A stretch of 64,000 nucleotides of DNA from an uncultured Desulfovibrionaceae bacterium (GCA_949299515.1 CASGAP010000008.1:1-64000); one strand, 5' to 3'. Counted from the first letter of the stretch, positions 35,195-44,792 are shown. The notes: generated by a model from the letters alone, not told the origin. Program-made: numbers and translations.

Positions 35195-35596
35195 ATGAGC
35201 TTTACACCCGCATTTAAAATCGGACAAATCGTTTCCATAGACGAACTCAAAACCGAATTTCAGGTAGGAAACTGCGGTTCAATCAGAAAAAGCACAGAAA
35301 ACGAATGTCTTGTTCTGATCAGCAACAATCTCAGCAAAACGAAAGAATACACAGACAATTGGCAAGGTGATATTTTTTATTACCAAGGAATGAATATTAA
35401 AGACAAAAAACTGCAGGGACAAAATAAAGCACTTGCAGACGGTGGTGTTCCCGCATATCTTTTTGAAGTGCTGAAAAACAAAGAATACACCTATCAAGGC
35501 CAAGTCAGCCTTGCAGGCAGTTATGAAATTAAAGAAATTGCCTGCAAAGACGGCACAAACAAAGACATCATCATTTTCCCGCTGAAAAAAGTATAA
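35195..35596 (+). CDS. Stand-alone SRA/ScoMcrA-like domain protein
   Basis: 133 residues. The order F-x-I-G-Q-I-V-S, G-N-C-G-S-I-R-K, Y-T-D-N-W-x-G-D, F-Y-Y-x-G, G-Q-N-K-A-L and LFEVLKNKEYTYQGQV resembles the SRA-like domain found in front of HNH nucleases of the ScoMcrA type, which reads modified DNA bases. Here there is no nuclease domain, and the gene ends in a terminator. It could be a free modified-DNA reader or the remnant of a restriction enzyme. The resemblance is from memory and moderate. Confidence 0.5.
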   Translation: MSFTPAFKIGQIVSIDELKTEFQVGNCGSIRKSTENECLVLISNNLSKTKEYTDNWQGDIFYYQGMNIKDKKLQGQNKALADGGVPAYLFEVLKNKEYTYQGQVSLAGSYEIKEIACKDGTNKDIIIFPLKKV

Positions 35597-35600
35597 AAAA

Positions 35601-35627
35601 AATCCCTCCTCACGGAGGGATTTTTAT
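35601..35627 (+). terminator. Terminator of the SRA-like gene
   Basis: AATCCCTCC and GGAGGGATT with a TCAC loop, followed by TTTTT, just after the stop codon. Confidence 0.9.
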
Positions 35628-35902
35628 TACTGAATGGGCAATAAAAAAAACTACCCCTGCTTATTAAAAAATCTTTAAATACAAGTTTGTCCTCATTTTG
35701 TAATATTAATAAGTAATGCAACAACGTTTCCGAAATAAATGCTTTGCCTTTCATGACGTTTTTTACCTGCATACCAGAAAGCAATTCTTTCGCAAAAAGA
35801 TACCGCAAAAACTTTCTACTCTAAAAACATATCTTACAAAGGATACCGTTTTTTAAATCTTAAAAAATTTTATCACAGACCAGTTTTTTGTTCAGAAGAC
35901 AT
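35628..35902. other. AT-rich intergenic stretch with no gene seen
   Basis: Between the two terminators I see no gene with a ribosome site, no RNA gene and no clear promoter. This is the place where rpoB would be expected in most bacteria (beyond rplL), but nothing resembling rpoB is present. Confidence 0.6.
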
Positions 35903-35928
35903 AAAAAAAGACCCCTTGCAGGGTCTTT
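35903..35928 (-). terminator. Strong terminator after rplL
   Basis: On the minus strand AAAGACCC and GGGTCTTT form an 8 bp stem with a six-base loop, followed by seven T residues. It ends the rplKAJL transcript about 30 bases beyond the rplL stop. Confidence 0.9.
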
Positions 35929-35955
35929 GATATTTCATACTGTACTGAAACTAAC

Positions 35956-36339
35956 TTATTTAATTTCAACAGTTGCACCGGCTTCGGTGAGTTGTTTTTT
36001 AGCTTCTTCAGCTTCTTCTTTGGATACGCCTTCTTTAAGGGTAGCAGGAGTACCGTCAACTTTGTCTTTTGCTTCTTTGAGGCCAAGGCCGGTAAGAGCA
36101 CGAACAACTTTGATAACACCGATTTTGTTAGCGCCGGCGTCTTTGAGGATAACGTCAAATTCGGTTTTTTCTTCTTCTGCAGGAGCAGCAGCGGCAGCAG
36201 CAGGAGCCATTACCATAGCGGCAGCAGGAGCAGCAGCGGAAACGCCGAATTTTTCTTCCAATTCTTTAATGAACTCGGAGAGTTCAAGTACAGTCATATT
36301 AGCAATAAATTCAACAACTTGTTCTTTGGTTACGGACAT
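35956..36339 (-). CDS. rplL: 50S ribosomal protein L7/L12
   Basis: 127 residues, usual size. An N-terminal dimerisation helix, an Ala-rich hinge (about 37-55), then the conserved C-terminal factor-binding domain ([36 protein letters not shown]). It forms the ribosomal stalk with L10 and recruits EF-Tu and EF-G. It lies 54 bases after rplJ. Unlike in most bacteria it is the last gene of its transcript. Confidence 0.98.
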   Translation of the reverse strand: MSVTKEQVVEFIANMTVLELSEFIKELEEKFGVSAAAPAAAMVMAPAAAAAAPAEEEKTEFDVILKDAGANKIGVIKVVRALTGLGLKEAKDKVDGTPATLKEGVSKEEAEEAKKQLTEAGATVEIK

Positions 36340-36393
36340 GGGATTTCTCCTTGAAATTTTGTAATAATCTTTGGCAATAAATTAGTAAAATAA

Positions 36394-36912
36394 TTATGCA
36401 GCTTTCTTGGACTCGAGGTCTTTAAGCGCATAAAGAAGCGGACGAACCATATTGGCCATGAGAGATACAAGGCCGGTCGGCACTTGGTTCATGGTGCCAA
36501 GAACTTGAGCAAGCAATTGTTCCTTGCTTGGCATCTTAGCAAGAGCATCGACATCAGCAACAGATAATGCTTTGCCTTCCAAGCTGCCGCAGCGAATTGC
36601 AAAAAGCTTGCTGTCTTTGGCGAAGTCACTAACCGCTTTGGCAACAGCCACAGGGTCACTAAATCCAAGAGCAATTGCGCAGTTTTCCTTAAAATTAGAA
36701 GAAATTACTGCGTGAGTGGTTTCAGATAACGCAATACGTGCAAGAGTATTTTTTACAACGTAAAATTCTCCGCCTGCCTGACGGATTTTTACTCTCAGCG
36801 CGGTCAGCTCTTCCACACTCATACCCTTGAAATCAGTAACTACAACAATAGAAGCTCCAGCAGCTCTTTCGCGTACCTGTTCTATAATCGCAGCTTTTTC
36901 TGACTTATTCAC
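36394..36912 (-). CDS. rplJ: 50S ribosomal protein L10
   Basis: 172 residues from a GTG start at 36912, which has AAGGAG six bases before it and gives the usual N-terminus ([12 protein letters not shown]). An ATG further upstream in frame lies inside the leader and is not used. L10 is the base of the L7/L12 stalk and binds its own leader RNA to control rpl[10 protein letters not shown] and [13 protein letters not shown] are family motifs. Confidence 0.97.
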   Translation of the reverse strand: MNKSEKAAIIEQVRERAAGASIVVVTDFKGMSVEELTALRVKIRQAGGEFYVVKNTLARIALSETTHAVISSNFKENCAIALGFSDPVAVAKAVSDFAKDSKLFAIRCGSLEGKALSVADVDALAKMPSKEQLLAQVLGTMNQVPTGLVSLMANMVRPLLYALKDLESKKAA

Positions 36913-36924
36913 GTGAAACTCCTT

Positions 36925-37020
36925 CACGTTAGGGTTTGAAATCTGGAAATGCCGAGCCAAAGAAACGGTCTGGGCAGGATTTAGATACCTGCTGTCTTCG
37001 ACTCGAAAATTTCATCCTCT
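36925..37020 (-). ncRNA. L10 leader (autoregulatory rplJ mRNA element)
   Basis: The minus-strand RNA before rplJ contains CGAAGACAGCAGGT and, after a short spacer, CCTGCCCAGAC. These are conserved pieces of the L10 leader to which the L10-L12 complex binds to repress translation. The AGCAGG and CCTGCC arms can pair. It lies between the rplA terminator-like hairpin and the rplJ start. Confidence 0.75.
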
Positions 37021-37041
37021 GCCATATATCATTTAAAACTA

Positions 37042-37075
37042 TTAAAAGAAGAATATAGCCGATGCTATATTCTTC
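37042..37075 (-). terminator. Hairpin after rplA (terminator or attenuator)
   Basis: A perfect 12 bp stem (GAAGAATATAGC with GCTATATTCTTC), loop of four, followed on the minus strand by TTTT. It directly follows rplA and precedes the L10 leader, so it probably lowers transcription into rplJL. Confidence 0.65.
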
Positions 37076-37081
37076 CCTGTA

Positions 37082-37789
37082 TTAGTTTTCCATGAACTTT
37101 CTGATAAGGGTCGGATCAACTTTGAAACCGGGACCCATGGTAGTTGATACAGCCATTTTGGTCATATAAGTACCTTTTGCGGCACTGGGTTTCAGACGCT
37201 GAACGGCATCTAAAAGAGCCTTAAGGTTGTCCTGAATTTTTTCGGGACCGAAAGATACTTTACCAAGCGGAGCATGAAGAACACCGGCTTTATCAACTTT
37301 GAAATCTACTTTACCGGCTTTAAGCTCTTCAACTGCTTTTGCAACATCAAACGTTACGGTACCGGTTTTTGCGTTAGGCATAAGACCGCGGGGTCCGAGC
37401 TGACGGCCAACTTGACCGACAAGTGCCATAACGTCGGGAGTAGCAACGGCAGCGTCAAAATCAAGGTTGCCTGCTTTAATGCTTTCAACCAAATCTTCTG
37501 CGCCAACAATATCGGCACCGGCGGCTTTTGCTTCGGCTTGTTTGTCGCCTTTGCAGAATACTGCAACGCGTACGGTTTTGCCTAAACCGTGAGGAAGTGA
37601 AACAGCACCGCGGACCATCTGGTCGGAATATTTCGGGTCAACGCCTAAGTTAAGCGCTACGTCAACTGTTTCGTCAAATTTAGCATAGGAAGCGGCAAGA
37701 GATTTTTGCACAGCTTCTTCAACAGTATAAAGGGTAGTCAAATCAACGCCTTCTACTGATTTACGATATTTTTTTCCATGTTTGGGCAT
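37082..37789 (-). CDS. rplA: 50S ribosomal protein L1
   Basis: 235 residues, normal length. Typical N-terminus [37 protein letters not shown], and [15 protein letters not shown], the most conserved L1 stretch. It forms the mobile L1 stalk at the E site and represses its own operon. It follows rplK. Confidence 0.98.
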   Translation of the reverse strand: MPKHGKKYRKSVEGVDLTTLYTVEEAVQKSLAASYAKFDETVDVALNLGVDPKYSDQMVRGAVSLPHGLGKTVRVAVFCKGDKQAEAKAAGADIVGAEDLVESIKAGNLDFDAAVATPDVMALVGQVGRQLGPRGLMPNAKTGTVTFDVAKAVEELKAGKVDFKVDKAGVLHAPLGKVSFGPEKIQDNLKALLDAVQRLKPSAAKGTYMTKMAVSTTMGPGFKVDPTLIRKFMEN

Positions 37790-37906
37790 TTGTATTCCCT
37801 TCTTTGCTCTATTCGTCTTGAATCTCCTACCCTAAAAGGTAGTACTGCCGAATCCAACGATAAAACACGCGAATATCACGTACAATCGATTGGAAAACTG
37901 CCCTAA

Positions 37907-38332
37907 TTAACCTTTAATTTCAAGTCCCATTGAACGTGCTGTACCTTCAATATTTTTGATAGCACCTTCAAGATCTTTGCAGTTGAGGTCAGGCATTTTT
38001 ACTTTTGCAATTTCTTCAACCTGAGCTTTGGTTACTGAACCGACTTTTTTACGGTTAGGCTCACCGGAACCTTTTTCAACCTTGGCAGCTTTCAAAAGCA
38101 GTACCGGAGCCGGCGGGGTTTTGGTGATAAAAGTAAAAGAGCGATCAGCATAAACGGTGATAATAACAGGAATAATCATTCCTTTTTGGTCTTGAGTACG
38201 AGCGTTGAACTCTTTACAAAAGCCCATAATGTTTACACCGTGTTGACCTAAAGCAGGACCAACTGGAGGAGACGGGTTTGCTGCTCCCGCTGGAATTTGC
38301 AATTTGATTTTGCCTACTTCTTTCTTGGCCAT
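37907..38332 (-). CDS. rplK: 50S ribosomal protein L11
   Basis: 141 residues. [20 protein letters not shown] near the N-terminus is the L11 signature, followed by [13 protein letters not shown] and the C-terminal rRNA-binding domain. It binds the GTPase-associated centre of 23S rRNA with L10. It lies between nusG and rplA. Confidence 0.98.
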   Translation of the reverse strand: MAKKEVGKIKLQIPAGAANPSPPVGPALGQHGVNIMGFCKEFNARTQDQKGMIIPVIITVYADRSFTFITKTPPAPVLLLKAAKVEKGSGEPNRKKVGSVTKAQVEEIAKVKMPDLNCKDLEGAIKNIEGTARSMGLEIKG

Positions 38333-38380
38333 GATATTTTCCTTTTATATAGCCCGAATATTAGACTTTATATAGTAACG

Positions 38381-39019
38381 CTAGCCTTTGGTGACCTGTA
38401 CAAAATCAAGTTCTACCGGGGTCTGGCGTCCAAAAATAGATACTGATACACGAAGCTTGCCTTTGTCATGATTCACATCTTCAACAGTACCGTTAAATCC
38501 GCCGAAAGGACCGTCAAGCACGCGAACTTCGTCGCCTACTTCAAATTTTACTTTCGGTCCCGGATTATCCTGTCCTTCTTTGACAAGAGAAAGAATACGG
38601 CGGACATCATCGCTCGCCATTGGAGCAGGACGATTTTTTCCGCCAACAAAACCGGTAACTTTTGGTATGCTCTGAACAAGATGCCATGAAAAATCTGTCA
38701 TGGTCATCTGAACCATGATATAACCGGGGAAAAGCTTGCGGGTAACGGTTCTGCGCTGTCCGTCTTTGCCGATTTCTACAACTTTTTCCGTAGGCAGAAG
38801 AACCTGATGGATAAGACCTTCATCCTGCTGCGTACGTTTAAGTTCGTTAATCTGCTTTTCCACTCTCATTTCAAAACCGGAATATGTATGAAGCATATAC
38901 CAGTTATGAAATTCGTTTTCGTGAGAAACAGCCTCAGCCGATGCAGACTGCACTGCGGCTTCGACAATGTTTTCTTGGCTCGCTTCCTGAGAGTCAATAC
39001 TGATATTTTCTTGATCCAT
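38381..39019 (-). CDS. nusG: Transcription antitermination factor NusG
   Basis: 212 residues. A charged ~35-residue N-terminal extension precedes the NGN domain (WYMLHTYSGFEMRVEKQI, then LFPGYIMVQM) and the C-terminal KOW domain (FEVGDEVRVLDGPFGGFNGTV). NusG binds RNA polymerase and links it to Rho or to the ribosome. It sits between secE and rplK, the usual place. Confidence 0.97.
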   Translation of the reverse strand: MDQENISIDSQEASQENIVEAAVQSASAEAVSHENEFHNWYMLHTYSGFEMRVEKQINELKRTQQDEGLIHQVLLPTEKVVEIGKDGQRRTVTRKLFPGYIMVQMTMTDFSWHLVQSIPKVTGFVGGKNRPAPMASDDVRRILSLVKEGQDNPGPKVKFEVGDEVRVLDGPFGGFNGTVEDVNHDKGKLRVSVSIFGRQTPVELDFVQVTKG

Positions 39020-39053
39020 GATAATACTCCAATTAGGGATAAAAAACTATCCG

Positions 39054-39338
39054 TTATGACAAAATCATTTGGATAGCACCAGAAAGGAGAAAATCCACTA
39101 AACCTAAAAGGAGTGCCATGACGGTAACAAATCCTAATACAACCAAGCTTGTTGTACGAGTTTCTTTCATGGTTGGCCAACTTACTTTACGAAGCTCAGC
39201 ACGAGAAAGTAAGAAGTAGCTCTTTAAAGCAGAAAAGCGGTCGGATAAACTGCTTTTACTTTGCTTTTGTTTTTGTGCTTCAGAAGGTTTTGCTTTCGCT
39301 TGTGAAGCATTTTTTACTTCTGCGTTATCTTTGCTCAT
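39054..39338 (-). CDS. secE: Preprotein translocase subunit SecE
   Basis: 94 residues from ATG 39338. A Lys/Ala/Ser-rich cytosolic N-terminus, the conserved amphipathic segment ELRKVSWPTMKET, and one membrane helix (about 65-90) ending at the C-terminus. SecE clamps SecY. It lies between tRNA-Trp and nusG. The longer frame upstream runs into the tRNA gene and is not used. Confidence 0.95.
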   Translation of the reverse strand: MSKDNAEVKNASQAKAKPSEAQKQKQSKSSLSDRFSALKSYFLLSRAELRKVSWPTMKETRTTSLVVLGFVTVMALLLGLVDFLLSGAIQMILS

Positions 39339-39362
39339 AAATATCCCAATTATGAAAGAAAA

Positions 39363-39438
39363 TGGCAGGACAGGAGGGATTCGAACCCCCAGCATGCGGT
39401 TTTGGAGACCGCCGCTCTACCGTTAGAGCTACTGTCCT
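39363..39438 (-). tRNA. tRNA-Trp (CCA)
   Basis: 76 bases on the minus strand. The acceptor pairs AGGACAG with CTGTCCT, discriminator G and encoded CCA end. The anticodon loop reads CTCCAAA, anticodon CCA for tryptophan. The T arm is GGTTCGAATC. Placement between rpmG and secE is the usual one. Confidence 0.97.
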
Positions 39439-39450
39439 GCTCTATGAAAA

Positions 39451-39600
39451 CTACTTGGTTTCTCTATGAAGTGTATGTTTCTTGTCCCAAGGGCAATATT
39501 TTTTCACTTCAAGACGGCCAGTAGTATTCTTCTTATTTTTTACCGTCGCGTAGTTACGTCGCTTGCACTCTGTGCAGGCAAGTAAAATATTCACGCGCAT
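39451..39600 (-). CDS. rpmG: 50S ribosomal protein L33
   Basis: 49 residues. ATG at 39600 lies behind GGAG; the protein begins [20 protein letters not shown] and ends KHTLHRETK, the L33 pattern. Cysteines at C-x2-C (residues 9 and 12) and one in KYCPWDKKH are present; the fourth Cys of the zinc ribbon is replaced by Asp, so this is an intermediate form. It lies between tuf and tRNA-Trp. Confidence 0.95.
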   Translation of the reverse strand: MRVNILLACTECKRRNYATVKNKKNTTGRLEVKKYCPWDKKHTLHRETK

Positions 39601-39603
39601 GTG

Positions 39604-40797
39604 TTACTCCAGAATTTCTGTAACAACACCGGAACCAACAGTGCGGCCACCTTCACGGATAGCAAAGCGGAGGCCTTGTTCCATTGCGATGGGGTGAATG
39701 AGTTCAACGGTGAAGGTAGAGTTATCACCAGGCATAACCATTTCTACACCCTCTGCGAGAGAGATAGAACCGGTGATGTCAGTGGTACGGAAGTAGAACT
39801 GAGGACGATAGCCGGAGAAGAACGGAGTATGACGGCCGCCTTCTTCTTTGCTGAGAACGTAAACTTCTGCTTTGAACTTCTTGTGAGGAGTAATGGATTT
39901 CGGAGCAGCAAGAACTTGGCCGCGTTCTACTTCTTCACGTTTTACGCCGCGGAGAAGCACGCCTACGTTGTCGCCTGCTTCGCCTTGGTCGAGAAGTTTA
40001 CGGAACATTTCAACGCCTGTGCAGGTAGAAGACATGGTGGGTTTAATACCAACGATTTCTACTGCGTCGCCTACTTTGATAACACCTTTTTCAACACGGC
40101 CGGTTACAACGGTACCGCGGCCGGAAATTGAGAATACGTCTTCGATAGGCATGAGGAACGGTTTGTCAATTTCACGAACCGGATCAGGAATATAATCGTC
40201 GCAAGCCTGAAGAAGTTCAAGAATGCATTTTGCGTCTTCGGAGTCAGCGCTTTCGGTGTTGAGAGCGTTGAGAGCGGAACCGCGGATAACCGGAACGTCA
40301 TCGCCGGGGAATCCGTTAGCGGAAAGAAGTTCGCGCATTTCCATTTCAACGAGGTCGAGGAGTTCGGCATCGTCAACTTGGTCGCATTTGTTCATGAATA
40401 CGATAAGGTAGGGAACACCAACTTGGCGGGCAAGAAGAATGTGTTCTTTTGTTTGAGGCATAGGACCGTCGGTAGCGGCTACTACGATGATAGCAGCGTC
40501 CATTTGAGCAGCACCGGTGATCATGTTTTTGATGTAGTCAGCGTGGCCGGGGCAGTCAACGTGTGCATAGTGACGTTTGTCGGTTTCGTATTCACCGTGA
40601 GCGGTAGCAATGGTACTGCCGCGTTCTTTTTCTTCAGGAGCTTTGTCAATGCTGTTGTAATCAACGAATTGACCGTTACCTTTAAGACCAGCAACTTTGG
40701 TGATAGCAGCTGTTAAAGTAGTTTTACCGTGGTCGATGTGACCGATAGTACCAATGTTAACGTGAGGTTTGGTACGTGTAAATTTTTCCTTACCCAT
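39604..40797 (-). CDS. tuf: Elongation factor Tu
   Basis: 397 residues from ATG 40797 ([20 protein letters not shown]). GTPase motifs: GHIDHGKT (note Ile in place of the more usual Val), DCPGHAD and NKCDQVDD, then beta-barrel domains 2 and 3. It carries aminoacyl-tRNA to the ribosome. It follows three tRNA genes and precedes rpmG, as in many Proteobacteria. An upstream in-frame ATG at 40866 is not used. Confidence 0.98.
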   Translation of the reverse strand: MGKEKFTRTKPHVNIGTIGHIDHGKTTLTAAITKVAGLKGNGQFVDYNSIDKAPEEKERGSTIATAHGEYETDKRHYAHVDCPGHADYIKNMITGAAQMDAAIIVVAATDGPMPQTKEHILLARQVGVPYLIVFMNKCDQVDDAELLDLVEMEMRELLSANGFPGDDVPVIRGSALNALNTESADSEDAKCILELLQACDDYIPDPVREIDKPFLMPIEDVFSISGRGTVVTGRVEKGVIKVGDAVEIVGIKPTMSSTCTGVEMFRKLLDQGEAGDNVGVLLRGVKREEVERGQVLAAPKSITPHKKFKAEVYVLSKEEGGRHTPFFSGYRPQFYFRTTDITGSISLAEGVEMVMPGDNSTFTVELIHPIAMEQGLRFAIREGGRTVGSGVVTEILE

Positions 40798-40962
40798 GAG
40801 AAGTCTCCTAAATTGGTTACTTATTACTATATTGTCTATGCTAGCAGCAAAGATGCTGTTAATCATAATGATTTAAACAAGTTTAAACTTGAATAAATAC
40901 CTTAGTCAATTTATTTGAACAGTTACTTGCAGGGGGAAGAAAAGAAGAGATAAGGTCAGGAT

Positions 40963-41038
40963 TGGAGCGGGAAACGAGATTCGAACTCGCAACCCTCAGC
41001 TTGGAAGGCTGATGCTCTAGCCGTTGAGCTATTCCCGC
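40963..41038 (-). tRNA. tRNA-Gly (TCC)
   Basis: 76 bases on the minus strand. Acceptor GCGGGAA pairs with TTCCCGC, discriminator T, encoded CCA. The anticodon loop CTTCCAA gives TCC for glycine. Between tRNA-Tyr and tuf. Confidence 0.97.
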
Positions 41039-41096
41039 CCATTGCAGTAGTTCCCCGACAGCGCGCACTGTCTCCTACAGCTAAACCAGCAAAAGC

Positions 41097-41182
41097 TGGT
41101 GGTGGGGGTTGGATTTGAACCAACGAAGTCGGACGACGACAGATTTACAGTCTGTTCCCTTTGGCCACTCGGGAACCCCACC
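41097..41182 (-). tRNA. tRNA-Tyr (GTA)
   Basis: 86 bases on the minus strand, with the long variable arm of a class II tRNA. Acceptor GGTGGGG pairs with CCCCACC, discriminator A, encoded CCA. The anticodon loop CTGTAAA gives GTA for tyrosine. Confidence 0.97.
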
Positions 41183-41251
41183 ACGCTATACCCTTTCGTG
41201 GGTGTTGCCAATTTCTGGCAGGCCTTTTACGGTTTCTCATCGCGAGAAATG

Positions 41252-41327
41252 TGGAGCTGGCGATGGGACTTGAACCCGCAACCACCTGATTACAAGTCAG
41301 GTGCTCTACCAGTTGAGCTACACCAGC
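41252..41327 (-). tRNA. tRNA-Thr (TGT)
   Basis: 76 bases on the minus strand. Acceptor GCTGGTG pairs with CGCCAGC (one G-T), discriminator T, encoded CCA. The anticodon loop CTTGTAA gives TGT for threonine. It is the first gene of the tRNA-tuf transcript. Confidence 0.97.
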
Positions 41328-41336
41328 ACGAAGAGT

Positions 41337-41365
41337 CTTATATACTGTTTAGGCAACCTTTGCAA
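41337..41365 (-). promoter_or_regulatory. Promoter of the tRNA-tuf operon
   Basis: On the minus strand TTGCAA (41360-41365), 17 bases, TATAAG (41337-41342), ten bases before the 5' end of tRNA-Thr. The short distance fits a stable-RNA promoter. Confidence 0.6.
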
Positions 41366-41509
41366 GCTTTTTTTTTATTTTCAAAAACTTTTTTTCAGGG
41401 TTCCCTCAACAGGAGATGTCTTTATATATAAACTTTATTTTCTTGTAAAGTTAAATTTTCATTTTTTTTAATTTTTTCCTCAAAATATGATATCTATTCG
41501 GAATAACGA

Positions 41510-44131
41510 TTAAAATGCTCTGCCCATGGTAAATTCGAAGCGGCCGGACAAATCTTTTCCGTTATATCCTTCCGTCAAAGGAATGCCGTAAGCAAAGCGC
41601 AGATCGCCGAGCGGTGAATTCCAGCGGACTTCCAAGCCTGTGGAATAATAATTTTTATCAAACAGGTTGGTATACTTTTCGTCGGAAATCGTCGCAAAGT
41701 CAAAGAACGGCACGGCAGAAATACTGTATTCTTCGCTGACCCGCCATGCATATTCCACGGAACCGTACACGGCTTTGGTGGAACCGATAACTTCCTGCGT
41801 TCTTTGATCCAAAGAAGAAGCGTCTTCATAATCATAACCGCGCAGCGTTGTCATGCCGCCGACATAAATACGTTCAAACGCAGGAATCGGATTATCGCCG
41901 TTTTTATAAACCGCTATGCCGGAAGCTCTTGCGTGCAGGACGTGATTTTTGAACAATTGAAAATAAAAGCCGTAGGAAGCGCGCAGCTTGACGAAGTCGT
42001 CACTGCCGCCGATTATACCGCCGCCGTACTCGACATAAATGCTTTCCTTGGTGCCGCGTGTGGGGAAACGGATATTATCCGTGGTATCGCGCACAATACC
42101 CGTACTGATGACGCTTGCCCAGTTTTCCCCTTCATAGGATTTAATCGCCGTGCTGGCGTAGGGCATAATATTGTACATTTCGTAATATTCCAAACGGTAA
42201 TTAAGCACTACCCGCGTATACTCGCCTATGGGATAAAATACGCCGAGTTCCGTACCCGTGGATTTTCTGTCATAGCTTGACCACTCGTAATCTTCCGAAT
42301 AAACGCTGGCCGTAAAGCCTAAGTTGCTATCATAAACTCTCGGGTTAATGAAATACCCGCGCATGGAGCTTTTTTTGCTTGAAATATATCCCTGAAGTCC
42401 GACAGAATAGCCTTTGCCGTATAAATTGTCTTTTTGTATATTGGCGCTTACCCCAACATTGTCATACGTGGAATAACCGATACCAAGCCCTATTCTGCCC
42501 GTTTCGTTTTCAACGACTGAAAGCTTCATATCCACTTCGCCGGGATCGCCCGTAGGCAGCAAATCCACATTCACGTCTTTAAAGTAGTTGGTATTGTTCA
42601 GACGTTCAATGGAACGCTGTACTTTGGCGCCGTCATACTGCTGACCGTCCGCAAGGCGCAGTTCGCGCAAAATGACGTTGTCACGGGTTTCGGTATTTCC
42701 TTCAAGAATTACGTTGCGGATATAAACCTTTTCGTTGGGCTGAAGAATATAATACACATCGACGATGCCGTTTGCCTTGTCCAGCGGCGTATCCACGTTT
42801 ATAGCAGCAAAGGCATAACCGTAGCTTGTATACAGTTCCTTAAGCTTTTGAATATCGTCCTGCATGACTGCAAGGTTAAAATATTCTTCTTCCTCTTTCG
42901 TATCGTCCAGCTTTATGCGTTCATACAGCTCGTCGGTACTTTCCAGCAAATCGCCCTGAAACCCGATTTGACCCACTTTATAACGGATACCGGGCGAAAT
43001 ATTAAAATTGACGATAATCCCGTCTTCTTCGTAAATAATTTCCGGTCTTGTGGCAATTGCGTCAAGATAGCCGCTCTGCACCAGATATCCCTGCACCTGC
43101 TGCGTATCGCCTTCAATATCCTCTTCTTTCAAAATGCCGTATTTGGTAAACCAGGAAAACATATTATGCGTGCGGATTTTTGTAACCTTGCGCAGCTGAT
43201 CCTGCATATCTTCGTCAACGCCTATCATATTGACTTCTTTAACATACAGCTTATTGCCGGCATCAACATTAATAATAATGTTGGCTCCCTGGTTATTGGC
43301 AACGGGCTGTATTTCATAATTTGCTTCCACAAGATAATACGCTTTTTTCCGATACAGTTCTTTAATAATTTCTATATCATTAATAAGATTTTTCTCGTTC
43401 AGCACGCTGCCTGTCTGCGTAGTCATGGCGCCTATGGCATCTTCTTCGCTTACGGCATCGGAACCGAGTACGCGTATTGCGTTAATACGCGGCTTTTCAG
43501 CAACTTCCACGACAAGCACGTCGTTATTTTCAACATATACGCTGACATCGTTGAAATAGCCCATAGCCCAGACTGCACGGATATCTTCGTCCAGTTTTTC
43601 GGCATTGACTTTATCCCCGACCTGAGAAACCATGGCATTTTTTACACGTTCCGGGTCAATAAGCACGGTGCCGCGAACCACAATATCCTGTATGCCGCCT
43701 TTATGCTTAATGGAATTATTAATAGTTTTGACAGAATCATCAACCACGGACGCAAGCATGAGCAAATTAGCTCCCTGCATAGTTATCGGCCTGGACATAT
43801 CGGATTTGGCTTCAACAAAGCGCATATCCAAATTAAAACTTTCCCCTATCTGACTGTAAGTGCCGTAAAGAGCATAATCCGCCCTGGCACTTCTGGCCAC
43901 TGCCCTGGCAGAAGAAGAATCCGCGGCTTTAACATTGCGTTTTATAACCTGCAGCCCGCTTTTGCGCAGACTGTCCGTGAAAAGTTCGTCAAGGGAATTT
44001 TCCAGAGTTGTTTTTCCCTGGGCATTAACCGTAAACGGCAAAAGCAAAACTTTTGCGGCCGCAAAAGCATTGCCTGATAACGCCAAGCAAAAAATTAATG
44101 TCATAAAAATCTTAATGCAATTTCTGTTCAT
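41510..44131 (-). CDS. bamA: Outer-membrane protein assembly factor BamA
   Basis: 873 residues with a signal peptide cut near AFA-A (residue 25). An extra N-terminal domain (about 28-145, VLLLPFTVNAQG, then LFTDSLRKSGLQVI) resembles TolB/CsgG-type folds and is seen in BamA of this bacterial group. Five POTRA domains follow (about 145-555) and then a 16-strand barrel. The barrel has the lid-loop motif LRGYDY (usually VRGF) and ends in aromatic MGRAF. It inserts outer-membrane proteins. Its start overlaps the end of lolD by 20 bases. Confidence 0.95.
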   Translation of the reverse strand: MNRNCIKIFMTLIFCLALSGNAFAAAKVLLLPFTVNAQGKTTLENSLDELFTDSLRKSGLQVIKRNVKAADSSSARAVARSARADYALYGTYSQIGESFNLDMRFVEAKSDMSRPITMQGANLLMLASVVDDSVKTINNSIKHKGGIQDIVVRGTVLIDPERVKNAMVSQVGDKVNAEKLDEDIRAVWAMGYFNDVSVYVENNDVLVVEVAEKPRINAIRVLGSDAVSEEDAIGAMTTQTGSVLNEKNLINDIEIIKELYRKKAYYLVEANYEIQPVANNQGANIIINVDAGNKLYVKEVNMIGVDEDMQDQLRKVTKIRTHNMFSWFTKYGILKEEDIEGDTQQVQGYLVQSGYLDAIATRPEIIYEEDGIIVNFNISPGIRYKVGQIGFQGDLLESTDELYERIKLDDTKEEEEYFNLAVMQDDIQKLKELYTSYGYAFAAINVDTPLDKANGIVDVYYILQPNEKVYIRNVILEGNTETRDNVILRELRLADGQQYDGAKVQRSIERLNNTNYFKDVNVDLLPTGDPGEVDMKLSVVENETGRIGLGIGYSTYDNVGVSANIQKDNLYGKGYSVGLQGYISSKKSSMRGYFINPRVYDSNLGFTASVYSEDYEWSSYDRKSTGTELGVFYPIGEYTRVVLNYRLEYYEMYNIMPYASTAIKSYEGENWASVISTGIVRDTTDNIRFPTRGTKESIYVEYGGGIIGGSDDFVKLRASYGFYFQLFKNHVLHARASGIAVYKNGDNPIPAFERIYVGGMTTLRGYDYEDASSLDQRTQEVIGSTKAVYGSVEYAWRVSEEYSISAVPFFDFATISDEKYTNLFDKNYYSTGLEVRWNSPLGDLRFAYGIPLTEGYNGKDLSGRFEFTMGRAF

Positions 44132-44792
44132 GTAAAGCTCCGGACTTTAATTCTGCAATACGCTGCATTTGATTTGCTATTTCGATATTATGCGTAACCA
44201 TAACAAGCGTCATGTTTTTTTCTTTGTTCAGCCTTGTCAGCAGGCCGATAATCTGCTCGCCGGTTTTTGGGTCCAAATTGCCGGTTGGTTCATCGGCAAG
44301 CAGCACTTTGGGAGAAAGAAGAACAGCCCTGGCAATGGCAGCCCGCTGCTTTTCACCGCCCGAAAGCGTAGTGACCAAATGACCGGCTCTGTCCCGAAGT
44401 CCCACCATTTCCAGCAATTCCTCTGCTTTTTTGAATGCTTCGGCTTTAGGCATTCCGGAAATTACACCCTGCATGGCAACATTTTCGAGCGTGCTGAATT
44501 CCGGCAGCAAATGATGAAACTGAAACACAAACCCCATTTGTCTGTTTCTTATAAAGTTTTTTTCCTTTTCTGGCAAGGTGTGGATATTTTTCCCGCAAAA
44601 CAGCACTTCCCCCGAACTGGGATTGTCCAACCCCGCCAAAATATGCAAAAAAGTGGATTTTCCGCTGCCCGAAGCTCCCAACACTGCCAAAGTCTGCCCG
44701 GATTCTATGGTAAAATCAACGGAATCCAAAATAGTAATTTCTTCGCGCGGGGTTCGGATTATTTTCGATACGGCGTTCAGTTTATACAGCAT
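44112..44792 (-). CDS. lolD: Lipoprotein-releasing ABC transporter ATPase LolD
   Basis: 226 residues. Walker A GASGSGKST, signature LSGGEKQRAAIARA and Walker B VLLADEPTGNLD are all intact; the last is typical of the LolD/MacB group. It powers release of lipoproteins from the inner membrane together with LolC/E encoded upstream. It overlaps bamA by 20 bases, so translation is coupled. Confidence 0.95.
   Translation of the reverse strand: MLYKLNAVSKIIRTPREEITILDSVDFTIESGQTLAVLGASGSGKSTFLHILAGLDNPSSGEVLFCGKNIHTLPEKEKNFIRNRQMGFVFQFHHLLPEFSTLENVAMQGVISGMPKAEAFKKAEELLEMVGLRDRAGHLVTTLSGGEKQRAAIARAVLLSPKVLLADEPTGNLDPKTGEQIIGLLTRLNKEKNMTLVMVTHNIEIANQMQRIAELKSGALHEQKLH

Noticed and set aside
35521-35808. 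95-codon minus-strand frame between the SRA-like gene and rplL
   Set aside because: It runs through the terminator and the end of the SRA-like gene and has no ribosome site.
42848-44077. 409-codon open frame on the plus strand opposite bamA
   Set aside because: bamA is certain by domain content; the opposite frame has no recognisable motif.
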